Shown: piece after piece, positions 22,109 to 35,859 of the stretch
Layout of the letters: every line of letters starts with the position of its first letter
How positions within the stretch are numbered: the first letter of the stretch is position 1
NCBI RefSeq assembly: GCF_009602425.1
Contig: NW_022259725.1
Location: forward strand, 323,767-387,766
Length of the DNA: 64,000 nt
Reading direction: 5' to 3'
Origin: Actinia tenebrosa
Taxonomy: Eukaryota; Cnidaria; Anthozoa; Actiniaria; Actiniidae
Notes under the pieces: model-generated
The model's database searches: none
What the model was told of the DNA's origin: nothing
Seen by the model: only the letters and a program-made list of their open reading frames with translations
Made by a program: the position numbers and the translations under genes

Positions 22109-23064
22109 TTTGAATTTGTTCAAACCTTAACACAGGTAGCCCAAACTCGAGAAAAAGTTAAAACTGAATGCAGGGTCTCAATAATAAAATTAAATGCAGC
22201 ACAAGAAGAAAACAAAGATATTGTGAGTTTTACGGGCTTTTATTAAGACAATTTCAAAATTACCCAATTCCATCGAAGCACAAAACTACCAGTATCTAAA
22301 CACAAAAGTCCAGTTTGGGCTACCTGTAGAACATAGCCAAAGGAAACCGGTGATTAAATGTCAGATCAGTCAAATTCAACTTTCACCGCAATCCAACCGT
22401 AACTAGAGTGGTCGTACTTCAACAATCCCACTCGTAACTCCTGATCAAGAACAGCAGACAATATCAAATGGAAAAAAAGCAATGATATTTTTTTAATGCG
22501 AAAGACGCATTGGATTTAATCTCATAACCCGTTTTAATGCCGGACTATGACGCGTAGCTCTATATACTCGTAGATGACGCAATGACTTATGATGAAACAC
22601 GTGTTTAATACTCACGCCCTCAAATTAGTGCGACCGGATATCATAGCTTGCGTACTAACATCACGCACAGGAGTCCCCGGTCTTCCACCGATATTATTCA
22701 CACACATATTTTTCTCTTGTTAGGATTTTTTAACGTTTGGTGCTGGTACAATGGCCACACGTTTTTAAAGTCAAGTGTTGTCAAGCAAGCGAGCGGGCTT
22801 TACATGCACGTACTCTTACAGTTTAATTAACCCGGTTTACGTCACAGGTGCTTTTACGTTGACACTCTCAATCATGTGGAATGTTGTTTCCTTGCTTCAA
22901 GGAACTCGTTCGAGCCATTACCAGCTATTACCTTGAACACTATGCATAAACCAGAAGCTTTTCGGCTTTTGCGACTATTTGACCACCATCTCGTCTAAGT
23001 CTTACCTAAGGTCATTTTATACAGCAAATTAAATTATTGTAAAATTATAAACATAAACATCAAA
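22109..23064. promoter_or_regulatory. Divergent intergenic region TIMM22 / BCR-ABR
   Basis: 956 bp between start codons. The AAAATGGCGGAC at the TIMM22 start resembles a YY1 initiator. It contains a perfect 16-bp inverted repeat, ACAGGTAGCCCAAACT (22132-22147) against AGTTTGGGCTACCTGT (22312-22327), possibly the ends of a small element sitting at the TIMM22 5' end. Confidence 0.5.
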
Positions 23065-26000
23065 ATGCGACAATTTGAAAGAAAAGGCGGTGTTTATCGT
23101 AAGGTAAGTTTTTTTAAAATTCATATACCGTGCTCTAAGTTAAATTTTTCGTGTGAGATTATGTGAGAAAAGTTTTCAAACTCTTTCCGAAGCCTTCCCG
23201 AGCAATTTTCTTTGCTGCAAAGACTCTGCGAATGAAGAGCGAATAGATTCGGATTGGGTTAATAAAATGTGATTGGTTAAAATTAAATGAATCGTCTCGG
23301 TAACATCCGCAAAACATACAAAGTTCAGACATGTATTTTACGAACCTACCTTCCAGCAGCAGGACAGCAAGACTGAGTTTTTAAAATGACGTAAATTTTA
23401 TGTTTCCAACCTCCTTTTGCAGGCCAGGACTCCAATGGAGAACAAGGCTGCTTTCCAAATATTTTGGAGGAAAAATTGTCCAGAGGAGCCTTTGCCAGAG
23501 CTGCTAGAACTCCTTGACTCGCAAGAAAGCCTACAGCAGCGAGTTGACCTTTGCAAACAAAATTTGAATAGAGCCTTGGACATTTTCAAGAAAGAAGGAC
23601 TTCTTTTAAGATTTTTATCCAAAGTTTTAGACAGTAGTGATTACGATGACTTCAAGGGAGATGTCTGTGGAAGTCTTAGGGTTATTTTTTCGGATTCATT
23701 GGGATTTGTTACCGACGTTAATGATCTGTGCAGTTCTGCAGATGGAGCAGCTGCGGAGAGGAGCTTAGAAAATGAACCCGTGACAGACAAGGATTTTCGT
23801 GTACGCGGAGATTCTTTTGCGTTTACAATGGACACGAAAATAAAAGAAAAACTTGACAAAACGGGTGAAGGGTTTGAAAATGAGAGCGAATCAGGGCCAG
23901 CGCGAGGCGGAAGTGATTTCCATTTGCAGGCTAGTGCTGATCTGAACGAATCGCATTTCAACTCCTCTCCAGAGACATCTGTTGGTACAAATGTTGAATT
24001 ATTAAATAACCAAAATGATAAAGTGTTTTTGAACAGAGAAAGCCTTCCGAACGTTGACATAAACTATGAAGGGAGGAGTGAAATTTTGTCCAATGAAGAT
24101 GGCGAGTTTGGGGATGAATCAAACCAACAAGTCTTGATGGCTGCGAGGGATTTTGAGTCAATGGAGGGGAAATCTAGTGACTTAGAAGCTTCGGAATTAA
24201 AAGAAGACGTACAAGATATCGGAAGTGTACCTCTAAATGCCGTGTGTGGCCCTTTCAAGGCAGGAATTTTGTCCAAGGAACGTAAATGTAAATGGAACGT
24301 TGAGAATCCTTCGAGAGAAAATCGCTGGGGTTTACGCGGGAGTTGTAATCCTCATACAGATAGTGAAATGACAAACCCCTCCGAAACTAAGTCCTTCGAA
24401 AGCCACAAAACCGAAGACGGAAATACATCTGAAAACATCGGGATGAACGTCACCGAGAATCGAGAATCGAAAGGCGAAGGTGACTCCGTGGAAAACAAAA
24501 ACACGAGCTCTGATCAGGAATGTGAGAATGACAATTCGGATGAAAGCATAAAGAAGAATGAGGATAGTAATCTTGATATAAGCGATCACGAAGATCGACC
24601 AACCCTCGCCGAGGAGGAGACGTTTTTTGATTCGACAGAAGAGAAAGAAGCGCTCGATTATTCTCCCGATGTGATTGATCAAGGAACGAGTATTGTTGAC
24701 GACTTGATCTCTTACCTAGAGGGAAATATGGGAAACAGCAGTGAAGAAGAGGGGGATTCTACTTGGGGAAGTAGTANTAACTTGCCATTTGGCTACCAAG
24801 GCAAGCCAAATAGTAATTTTAGAAAAAGGCAGTTGCAGTCTGTAATGTCAACAACTAGTGCACTTAGTGGAGACTCTTGTCTAAGTCCATGGGCACTTGA
24901 CATGGCAATGGCAGAAATCCACTCTGCCGACTCCTCCGATCAAGAGGACACCCCAGCAGAATCAAGCGAGCCGTCGCCTGTAGATACAGTCCCTAAGGTG
25001 CTGGGTGATACCTCAAGCAATGATACTGACATGAGTGGAATGCCCCCTGTAAGGCCGCCACGCAGGCATAGCAAGAAGGGTATGGTTCGTGCTCACACAG
25101 TGGGTACACCCAAAGAAATCAGATCAAGTATTAGTGGATATTCAGAGGAAGATGAAGTGTTCAGGAAAGAAGAAGAAGAAGGTTATGATGGTATGAGTAA
25201 AATAATTTTCATTTAGGAAGTGAATGGGATATATGATCTTAATTTTATTCAATACTAAAAAAATATACATGCTAAAAAGTAAGGAATTTGAATTAGTGGT
25301 TGAGAAAGCCCCATCATAGATAGCCAAATCTACAACAATATTGCCTTTATTCAAATAAGCAATAGCTAATAAAGATAACACAATTTTAGTTAGAAATACC
25401 TCAAAAGCCTGATTTTTCAGTTTTGATATAAAATTAATTAATTAGATACTGTACTAACAACACACCCTGGTGAGAATTCATTTAAAAAATGATAATCACC
25501 ATCTACTGAAATAATATTATGTACAACTTTAAAACATATTATATTGAGCCAAATGTCTTTGCATCTCGTTGTGTATTGAGACCAATTCTCAGGTAATATC
25601 TCTAGGGCTTATGAGCTTGTATTAGGATATATATTCATTTTTCACTGATAATCCATCAGCAATGTTTATTCACTTATAAATTACATATAAATAAATAAAT
25701 TTATGAATTGGTTTACAAGATCAGGTTTTAACAGATCTCACCAGTGTGATTTCTCTGATTTTGTATGAACCAAATAGATTTCCACTTCCTTTAAATTTCT
25801 CTTACCTCAAATCAATGAGGAAAGGAAAAAAATCCAAATTTAGAAAATTGATGTATTTTCCATTAAATTTATTTCCTGGTGTATATATTGATCATATGGC
25901 TTCAACACTAAAAACTGCTGCTTAAGTTTGCTTCTATTTTTTTGTTTTGTTTCCACACCTGTTTCAATCTCTGATATTATGCAGATTTAGAAATGTGGTT

Positions 26001-29000
26001 TTCTTACAAGTGAAAACCCAATTCAGATTGAAGTACCATGAATAGAAAGATGGTTGTCACAAATCCTATTTCATTTATAAAAACGTTGTTACAATACAAG
26101 GCATTTAAGAGATGTTTTCTGTTTATTTTGTCGAATGAATAAAGTCAGTAAATAATATATTTTCATTGGCTAAACCACAACATTTCTCTTAGTTTTTGAT
26201 ATGAATTTCTATTCATTATTTTTTTAATATTCTGTTTGCTTTACTTTGTACCACACATAAAAGTCAGTTTGTAGTTTCAGAATATTTTAACATTATTTTT
26301 CCTCATAATAGGGATCTCTGGTAGTTCCAGAAATTATACTTACTCCCCCCAGGCAAACAATTGATAACAACATATTTTTTGTTGAGATGGTGGTGAGGGG
26401 ATGTTGGTGGTTTAGTGATGTCAATGTGAATGATGATGATGATGATATTGATAGTAATATAAACTATTTTATAATTGATATTTTGGCGTTGTAGGTGACC
26501 AGGAAAACCAAGCACTTTCTCAAAGTCATACCAATGTATCTGCAATAAAAGACAATGCAGTTAATTTCCGCTCACTTCTAGACACAGGGGAAGATGAGAG
26601 AAGAAAGTTAAGGAAGAGTAGGGGATCAAATGTGATTTTAGATCAAGATAATATTGATTTTCCATCGTCTCCTCTGTCATCTCCTAATCATTCTAAGCTT
26701 GTAAGTTTTCATTTTTACTGCAGTTTCTCTCTCTCACTCATATTCACTTATTCTGGAACTCCTATTTCATTAGGTCACCCATCTGTTCATTCATCCATCC
26801 ATCCATCCATCCATCCATCCATCCATTCATCCACCTACCCATCCATACATCCATCCATCCATCCATCCATCCACCCACCCACCCATCCATTCATCCATCC
26901 ATCCATCCGTGCATCCATCCACCCACCCATCCATACATCCATCCATCCATCCATCCATCCATCCATCCATCCATCCACCCATCCATCCATCCATCCATCC
27001 ATTCATTCATTTGACATATTGCTTCTGTTTGTTACAATTACATTTAATTGTCTATCAGGGCACTGACGAACTTAAAGGAGATGATGCTCAGAAATTACAA
27101 AACAGAAAGTGGGTGGCATCTGCAGTATTAGACAGTGAGAAAAGCTATTTGGAATGCCTTAATACACTGCACAAGGTACATTCACAATTATTTTGTAACA
27201 TGTTTTGTTTAAAAAATATTATATAAAAAAGAAAGATAACAAGGGGGGGAGGGGTTTGAAGGAAGCAACTGAAAAGTGCTAAGTGCATTGTCATGGAAAA
27301 GGCAATGAGACAAGATATACATTTTGTCTAGAATTGTAGGTTTGATTGATTTTCTTATTGTCCTATAAGATTTGAACATCAGACTGTAGATCAGTCTTCA
27401 TTGATAATGAGATCAGATTTCAATGACTTTGTTGATAGAATCCTTTGTGGGGTCAGCCAAGTTTTGGAGAAGTTTTTATTTTGGTCTTTGTGTTCTTTAA
27501 ATCTGCAATCGTACATTGTGAATGTTTGTTTATTCCAGACTGCATTTTGATTTCAGTATATGAAGCCCTTAAAAGCATCTCTAGAAACATCTGCACCTAT
27601 TCTCTCAACAAATGACTTTGAAAAGATATTCTTCAAAGTGGAAGAGCTGTTTAAGATCCATGATAAGTTCTATAGTGACCTTGAACTTAGAGTATCAAAT
27701 TGGAACATCAGACAGATTATTGGAGACCTTTTCTTAAGCCTGGTAAGTGTTTGCTGTCTGAGGGCTAGAGTCATGGATATCATTCTATGTGATAAATTAT
27801 TATAGAGAACCATTACCAACACAGGGTTGTGTAGCATATTAAACAATCAGTCAAAGGAGGTGTGGCTTTTACCACTACTACCTGGACTCTGTGTCATATG
27901 TGAGTTGAGGCCATTGTTAATTTTGTCCCTTGCTTTGAGGGTTTTTCTCCGGGTTTCTCAGGTTTTCCTCCGTCCACAAAAATCAATATTCCATAATTCC
28001 AAATAGATCTTAGGATATATTCTCAATAAGGTTAGGGACGGCCATTAGATAGTTGATGGGGGGGTTGTGTAAATCCCCCCAAAAATATCAAGCAAGCACT
28101 TAAACCTTAAAAAAATATTGTGCAACTTCTTTTGCTAGAAGAAAAATATCTAACTGTATGCAAAAAAATAACGTGCAAGGGTTGAGCCAAAGAGATAAAT
28201 ATCATGCAACCAAAATTCCTGCAACCCCCCCCCCCCCCCATCAATTATCTAATGATCCATCCCTTAACATCTCATTTTGCACTGTAATGCAAATAAATTG
28301 GTTATTTTATTTCCTTTTATTTAATGATATATTCCTTTTTTTCTTTTCAAGGTTTATCAGTTTGATGTATACAGAGAATACATTCAAAACTACAAGACAG
28401 TCATGGACACCATACGCAAGTGTAAAGCGAATGAACAGTTCAATCAAATATTTAGCAAGGTATATATCTAGCACTGAGTTTGATATTCTTCGTTTCTAAC
28501 TCAAAAACTGCCTGTCCATATATAGAAAAATGTGTGGTTCCAGAAAATATCCATGATGGAATTTATAAAACCTGGGGGGGGGGGGTACTCCCCTATATAC
28601 GCTATACGAGGTACATGCCGCCAAACAGGGACGTATGGTTTTTGGCGATTCTACTCTGGAACAGGGTATATGAAATCGCGCTTGCTCTGGAACAGGATAT
28701 ATGAAATCACGCTCTCTCCTCTCTGGAACAGGGTATCTATTTTTGCAATACTGGAACAGGGTATCATTTTAAGCGATCTTGCTCTGGAACAGGGTATGAA
28801 TTTCAGCGATTTTACTCTGGAACAGGGTCAGGGTTCAGAGGGCTCAGGAGCACATCCCTACCCTAAACAGGCAAGATCCCCCCCCCTCTCCCAGGTTATA
28901 AAAACACCCCCAAAAGGAACTTCCAGTTTCCTTCCATACAAACTCTGTATTTTTTTCTTTCTCTGATTCCCCTCCCCTCCCCTCCCCTCCAGAATTTTCA

Positions 29001-32000
29001 ATTTCCTCAGTGGGTGGGTATGGGTATTTTCTGGAACTACACAATGTCTTTTCTTTATCATCAATGAAAAGGCTCCAATCACAGAAATACTCAATCATAT
29101 GCTACTAAGTAGATAACAGAATGTTTTCCCAGTTAATGATCCTGAAGATGATTGCAGTTGGGATATGTGTTACCTAGGAAGCCAGTCTATATCTTTCCCT
29201 TAAGATTTTACATTGCTTTTGATCTTATTTTTAAAACAGCATGGCCAGGCATGGCCGGCAGCCCTAAAATCTAAAAAAAGGGATTTTAATTGGTTGTTAT
29301 GTTTAAATTATTATTCTTTTTTATATGTTAATCATTGTTCAGGAAATAAAACTCAAATGCTCACAAGAGGTAACAATCGTAGAGAGTCTGTTTAGCAAAC
29401 CAGTGGACAGAATAGGGAGATATGTTACTGCATTAAGTGTGAGTACAGTCATATTGAAGCCATATTATCTTTCACATTTGTGTAATATTTGAATTATTCC
29501 TGAAATTATGAATGAGCCCATAACTCATGCAAAAAGAGGTATTTGAATTTCGTAGTGGGTTATATAACTTTGTTGAGGGTGGATATCAAGAATCCAGTGG
29601 TAATGAAAAGATTCCTTCATAAAGGGTCATGTTAGTTTTGCAAAAAAAAAACGTCTCATTTGTTATAAAAACTTGTAAATGCTGTTAACCACTTCAAGTA
29701 TAGCAGTGGCACAGATCAATAGACTGAGGCTTTGCACCATCACGTGATAGCCAATAGATCTCTGGTTTGCACATTAATATCAATAGGTGATGTCAGCACA
29801 AACTTCACTATGGGATAGGAATATTAGACTTTTTTCATACTTCACCAATGGTATATACCCTCCTCAACCCCCTAGTACATGTTTGAAAATTTGGGGGACG
29901 GGGACTCTAAGTTCACTTCCTTGTCTAACAGAACTTCAGAAAACTATCAGCTGTTGTTTGTTAAAACGTTTTGCCCCATCTTTCTGTAGGATCTTTTGAA
30001 ACAAACTCCAGATGAACATCCAGACCATGGTATCCTTCTTGAAGTCCAGGTAATTACCAAGGAATTCCTGGCAAAGATCACTGGTGGAGATCAAAAAGAT
30101 GGACCTGTAAGTTGCATGTTTTGCTAGCTATGCCAGGGACCGTGGAGAAAAAAATTGATTGGGGGGCTAATGATTGCCAAAGGTGCTAAAAACGGAGACC
30201 CTTGGAACTGTGATTTCTAGTGTTTTGAGGTGCACTTACAACATATTTATTGCATTGGCTATTGATATTGAGACCCTTGGAACTGTGATTTCTAGTGTTT
30301 TAAGGGGCATTTACAGCATATTTATTGCATTGGCTATTGATATTTTCAATGGAAAACAAGTAATTCAAAATATAATAGCAAACATTTTGGAGGACCTATA
30401 GTCCCCCTGCCCACCCCTCTCAGCAGTCCCTGTATGCTACAAATCTTTCAAGATAAGGGAATACGGCTCGGAATACTACTTTTGTTGAAATCAGAGAAAA
30501 AATATATAAGATCAATGTTGAATGAATCAAGAAAAAGTATACATGGATCAGGAATGATATGTTGACTGTAATACATTTTCTTAATCTTCCTTACAGCCAG
30601 TTCAGAGGGTCAAAAGAGACCACAGGTTGATAAAAGATGGATTTTTGGTTGAACTATCGGGTTAGTAGAATACGATTTTCCTTTGCTTAAAACCATTTGT
30701 TATCAAACAGATTTGTTATCAGTCCTGATTTCTTTTTAAAAAAATTTTTGCCTTCACTAATTTATTGTGACTCCTCTTAGTACTTACTGTAGGAATGTCT
30801 GACAAGCTCGAGAAATGAGCTAGAATATCTCCAAATTTACAATTCTGATTACTGAAAATAATTGATTATAAATTGTTCCAAATTGTCTTCTATATATAAA
30901 AGAAAATTGTCTTGTTATCCTTGTAGTATTCTTTTAAAAAACAAATACCGTTTAGTTTTTTGTGGAACAAATTTTTAAGTCCAAAATGTTTTCTAAGTCA
31001 GAATCATGAATTGTTAACCTCTCTCTTCTTGTTCTTCCCTTAAGTATTTATTATCATATTATTATCTTTCTCTTTTTCCAGATGGAATCAGAAAATTCAG
31101 GCACATTTTTCTTTTCAATGATGTGTTGTTTTCCACAAAAAGAAAAATGACTGCCAGGTTCGTAATCAGAATATTGACATTTGTATTTTAATTATCATAA
31201 AACAACCTCGGACAGGCTAACGTAAATCCCCTCTAAATTGTCTTACATGCAAGGCCAACATACAAATGTAAAAGATATGGCAAAAATTCTATTCAGACAA
31301 AGATATATTCCTTTTGTATTTTTCTGTTAGTCTTACGTCCAAGATAATTATGAAAGATGTCTGTGCACTCTTACCTAATACTTTCTGGCTTCACCAACAT
31401 GTTTCTATGGTGACACGTCATCCAATCAAAATGTAAAACGTTCTTAAGTTTCATGTAACTGTACAGGAACTAATGACACCTATTATTATTACATTTTAGG
31501 CAAGAGCACTATGTGTGCAAGTGGCATATACTTTTATCTGATTTACTCTTCCATCCACATGAGAATTCTGAAGGTACAGTGCTATCAATCTGGTGATGAC
31601 AAGGATACTAGTTATTGTCTTATGAGTATATTGCTGATGATTTGGATAATCATGATGATAATATATTGATGATGATGATGTTGTATCTGAATTGTGATGT
31701 CCAGGACAATGATGTTGCTGCTGCTTCTGCTACTGATGATGAGAACGATAATGATGATGATGATGATGATGAGAACGATAATGATGATGATGATGATGAG
31801 AACGATAATGATGATGATGATGATGATGAGAACGATAATGATGATGATGATGATGAGAACGATAATGTTGACGATGCTGTTAATGATGATACTGAATAAG
31901 GATGATAGGGATGATGATATGGCTGATAATGATGTCATGGATGATAATGCTCGTTGATGATGATTGTAGTGTTACATGTATTTATTATAAATGTCTTCAA

Positions 32001-35000
32001 AAATGGCTTTCATGAGAAAATCTTTTGTAATTACGGAAATTTGGATAGCTTAAACAATTGCATTTTTGCTGTGTGAAAATATAAAGCAAGCGAGGATTGG
32101 CAGAATACGAAAAAAAAGCCCTAGGAGAAGCACGCTGCGTAGTGAATATCTAAATAGAAAGTGCGCGCTGTGCTCTCTTTAAGCACTACCACGGACCTTG
32201 AACAATAAATGATTTTTTAAATATTTGTCTAGCCACTCAAATGGTCCCAGTTGCCAGTGAAGCAGATATCGAGTTACTAAAGGGTAGAATCGTTAGTCTA
32301 AAGTCCGAGATCCGAAAAGAAGAAGGCACGAAGGGCCAAGGTCCAAGCCCTGATGAATCACCCTCCACAAAGGTACAGAAATTTAGCAGATTTTCTTTAG
32401 ACTGCGAGCAGTCCCACTTTTCCCTCTAGACTCAGTAAAGACGAGTGTTTCAGGATTCCTGTGGACTCGCGCGGAGATTGGAGCCGAGGGAAAAGTGAGA
32501 CTGCTCGCAGTCTAGAATTTCTTAGCATTAACGGCTTCTTGTTTGATACTTTTCCCCAAAAAAATTAAGTCTAAGGGCACTTTGTCTTCGTTTAACAAAT
32601 GAAAATTTCTTTTAAAGATTTATTTAAAATAAGGTCTTATGTGCGTGTGTTTTTGTTTGTTTTTTTTTTTTTAGCGAAAAAGAGCGCAGTCAACAAATAA
32701 GGCAATCGAAAAATTAAAAAAGAAACTAGCTCAACAGGTGAGAATCCACGATAATCGTTCATGATTTTTTGGTGGTGTTTTTGCTGATGTTTTTGGTCGT
32801 AACGGTGGTAGTGGTGGTGGTGTCGTCCTGATGATAGTGTCTTTGTTGTTTATTTAGTTATCTAGTTATGTTTTATTTTGTACGTACTGAAATGATGTAT
32901 GTTTTTTGTCCTGTAGGAAGCAGCATTACTCCTTGCCATACCTAGTCTACCTTTTCACTTGTACCACAAGAAAACGCCAAAGGTAAACAAAAAACTGAAT
33001 AAACTAATATCAACCCCATAGTTGACTACGAAGGCAGCCTTCATCCTCCGTGATTAAAAAGTTTTGTAACGACGGTACATTCCAAATTCCGGATTCCATA
33101 TTCCAGGTTCTTAAAAGGGGTCTTCCACAACTAGGACTCCAAATTGGTCATTTGCATCGTACACTTTCTTTTGTTCAATTAATTAGCACCAATTGTCTAA
33201 CTATTCTCATTAGGAAATACAAATTTGAATGAGAAAAAAGTGGAAATTTTTGTATCCGCAAATTATTTTTTGCGGATACGAAAATGTTTGCGTCCACACG
33301 CATCGTAATCGAATCGTTTTCACCGTCCACACGTATCCGTTTTCGTAAATTTCGTGGATACGGACACAAAAATTTGCGGACACGTGTGGACGCAACCCGT
33401 ATCCGTAAAAAAAATTGCGGATACAAAATTTTGCGGATACGTGTGGACGGGGCCTAAATTGACGCCATCATGCCAAAGGCCTATTCCGTAATATTAATTT
33501 TATTACCAAGGCGCCTGTATTTCGTGGATTCGATACTGAATTTCGCGACCCAAAACACCACAAACAACAGGGCATTCACTAGTTTCTGTATCAGACTTAA
33601 GTTCGTTTCTTACATTCTACCTACTGACCTCATTTCTTTGGTATTTCCAGACTTACACATTGCTTTGTAAGAGCGACGCCGAAAGGGCAGACTGGAAAGA
33701 AAGCATTCTTTCTCTCATCAAGAAAGGTCAAGGTAAGCGAGCTGCATCTTATAAATATTATTTTTTGTATTAGTGCATATGAAGAACTTATAGCTGATAA
33801 TTAGGATTTTTTACGACTTTTTTGGCAATTTATTGTTTCTTTGTTATTTATTTTTATTGCACTTCACTTTAGTGGAAATGAATTTTATAACCCATCTCCC
33901 TGCTGTTAATCACACTGCACTATTTCCGATTTCCCGCCATTTCAGATCAACGCGTGGTTATGGTATCTAAAGAAACCATTTTGGCGCGAAAATCATTTAC
34001 TGAAATAATTGATAGTTAATTACTCTTATTGACTGGATTTTTACATTATTTTTCTTATTTTATGGTATGTGGATTTATTTTAGTCTCTGTTTTCTTCAGA
34101 TGTTATTTCTAATATTTTTTTCAAAAAACTGAAGCCATAAATACTCTATTTCGTTTTAACGTTTATATTTTTGAAGTAAATTTTTGCGTGGTCAAAAATC
34201 TAAATCAGTTTTGGCATCTTGCAGGTCTTTATTCCTTTTAAGTATCCTTCAATTAAATCTTTAATATTCAATTTTCTTCGTCGTAGATAATCCTCCCGGA
34301 GGCCATTTGAGCGTCCTGGAAGTGCAATCATTCCTTGAGGCGTGTAAAAAGGTTTGTGCAAATGACCTATAATAACCTTGAACACTACTAAAACCCATAT
34401 GTCAAATTCAAACAACTCTATGTTTACAACAACCGCAGAATCCGCCTCGACAAATCCTTTAGACCCCAGGTGTTAATCCTGAATTAGCTAACTGTCCGTT
34501 GTGTAATGATTATTCAATATTCAAATAAAGACAGAAAAAATTCCATCCTCAACTGACACAAGCTGCTGAAAGACTCAGTAATCTACTCTCCATTGGCTGG
34601 GCCCAATATTGTGACACTCTTGGCCAACTAGAACTAAAGCACATGACAGCACAATTGCCGTATAGTGCTTCCATATTGACATTGATTCCATAATACTCAT
34701 TCGTATTCTAACGGCTGTAGGTCTAGTTCTTCTAAAGCCCAAAAGCGTAGGCTTTCTTTGTTTGTAAACAAATCTACACATGTACGACCCAACCGTTAAG
34801 TGGTATGAATAATATGCGTTTCCCCGGTTCGCCGGATTTGAGATTATTCCGACGTAAAAGTGCTACGGCTAGTGATTTTCGCTCTGTAAGTCTCAAAGGA
34901 TCGCGTTCACCCAACTTTGGATTACGTCGAAGAACTACATTCACAAACTCTCGTGAGGTGAGTGCGATTAATTTAATCCGTGGCAAGTCCGCTCCCAGAA

Positions 35001-35816
35001 AAGATATGATTAAATCTTGAGTTTAATATATAAAAAAGTTTGGTATAATTGATGGAAAAACTTTATTAAATGAAGATACAAGCTTCAGATATATGCTACA
35101 AGCGGTATCTGTGACCACAAATATATCATTACTCGCTCTTGTCAGCTCTAACGAAATCTGTTTTGATCATAACGTCGACAAACGTAAATAACTTGTCAAA
35201 CCGTTGTCAGTACTTTATTCTAATTTTCTTTTTTTAAAGACAAAATTTATTGTGTGGCTTGGCAAACTACGTAAAGAAAGCTACCATATTTTTCACCTTT
35301 TATTTTCAAATCAAAAAAGAAATTATTTAGTAGTAGTTTACGTCAAAATGAATATAATTTCTTGAAATATTCTCTGTGTAATATAGTTGAATAATTACAG
35401 TAAGAGTTATTTGTCGTTTCGCGTTGTTTTAAACGTTTCTTTCTTTCTTTTCTGTTTAAAATTCAATGAAAGAATTACAAAAATACAGCTTTCCTTCAAT
35501 GTCAAAAATCTTCATAATCTCGTTATTTGTCCTGTGACACACTTTCTCGAGATATATATCGCTGGAAGTAATAAAGTTGATGAAAAAGCCGGAAATAAAG
35601 AACATGCTTGTAGCTTTTTGATTAAAAAGACTTCTTTTCCTTCTTCACTCTTGCCTTAAATTCTAATAATAACAAATAAATTCAAAAAAATAAATTCTAG
35701 ATTTCTCTTCGCTATTGTTTTCAATAAGGGTTGCTAAATTCCCCACAAGAAGAATATTTTTGTACAAGTAAAAATAGTTTTTCTTTGAATTCTAAAGAAT
35801 TCAGATATTATCCTTA

Positions 35817-35859
<43 letters not shown>

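Noticed and set aside
22109-22123. Longer TIMM22 N-terminus (MNKFK)
   Set aside because: The putative first codon is TTG; ATG at 22106-22108 has good context.
23641-24682. Several minus-strand frames opposite BCR/ABR exon 2
   Set aside because: Shadows of a real coding exon; no splice or homology support.
26632-27066. Long frames of Ser-Ile-His-Pro repeats
   Set aside because: Translation of an ATCC microsatellite in a BCR/ABR intron; only the part up to 26700 is exon.
28532-28966. 144-codon frame rich in LEQG repeats
   Set aside because: Translation of the CTGGAACAGGG tandem inside a TIR element.
31612-31957. Asp/Asn-rich and Ile-rich frames on both strands
   Set aside because: GAT/ATC minisatellite; all frames open because of composition.
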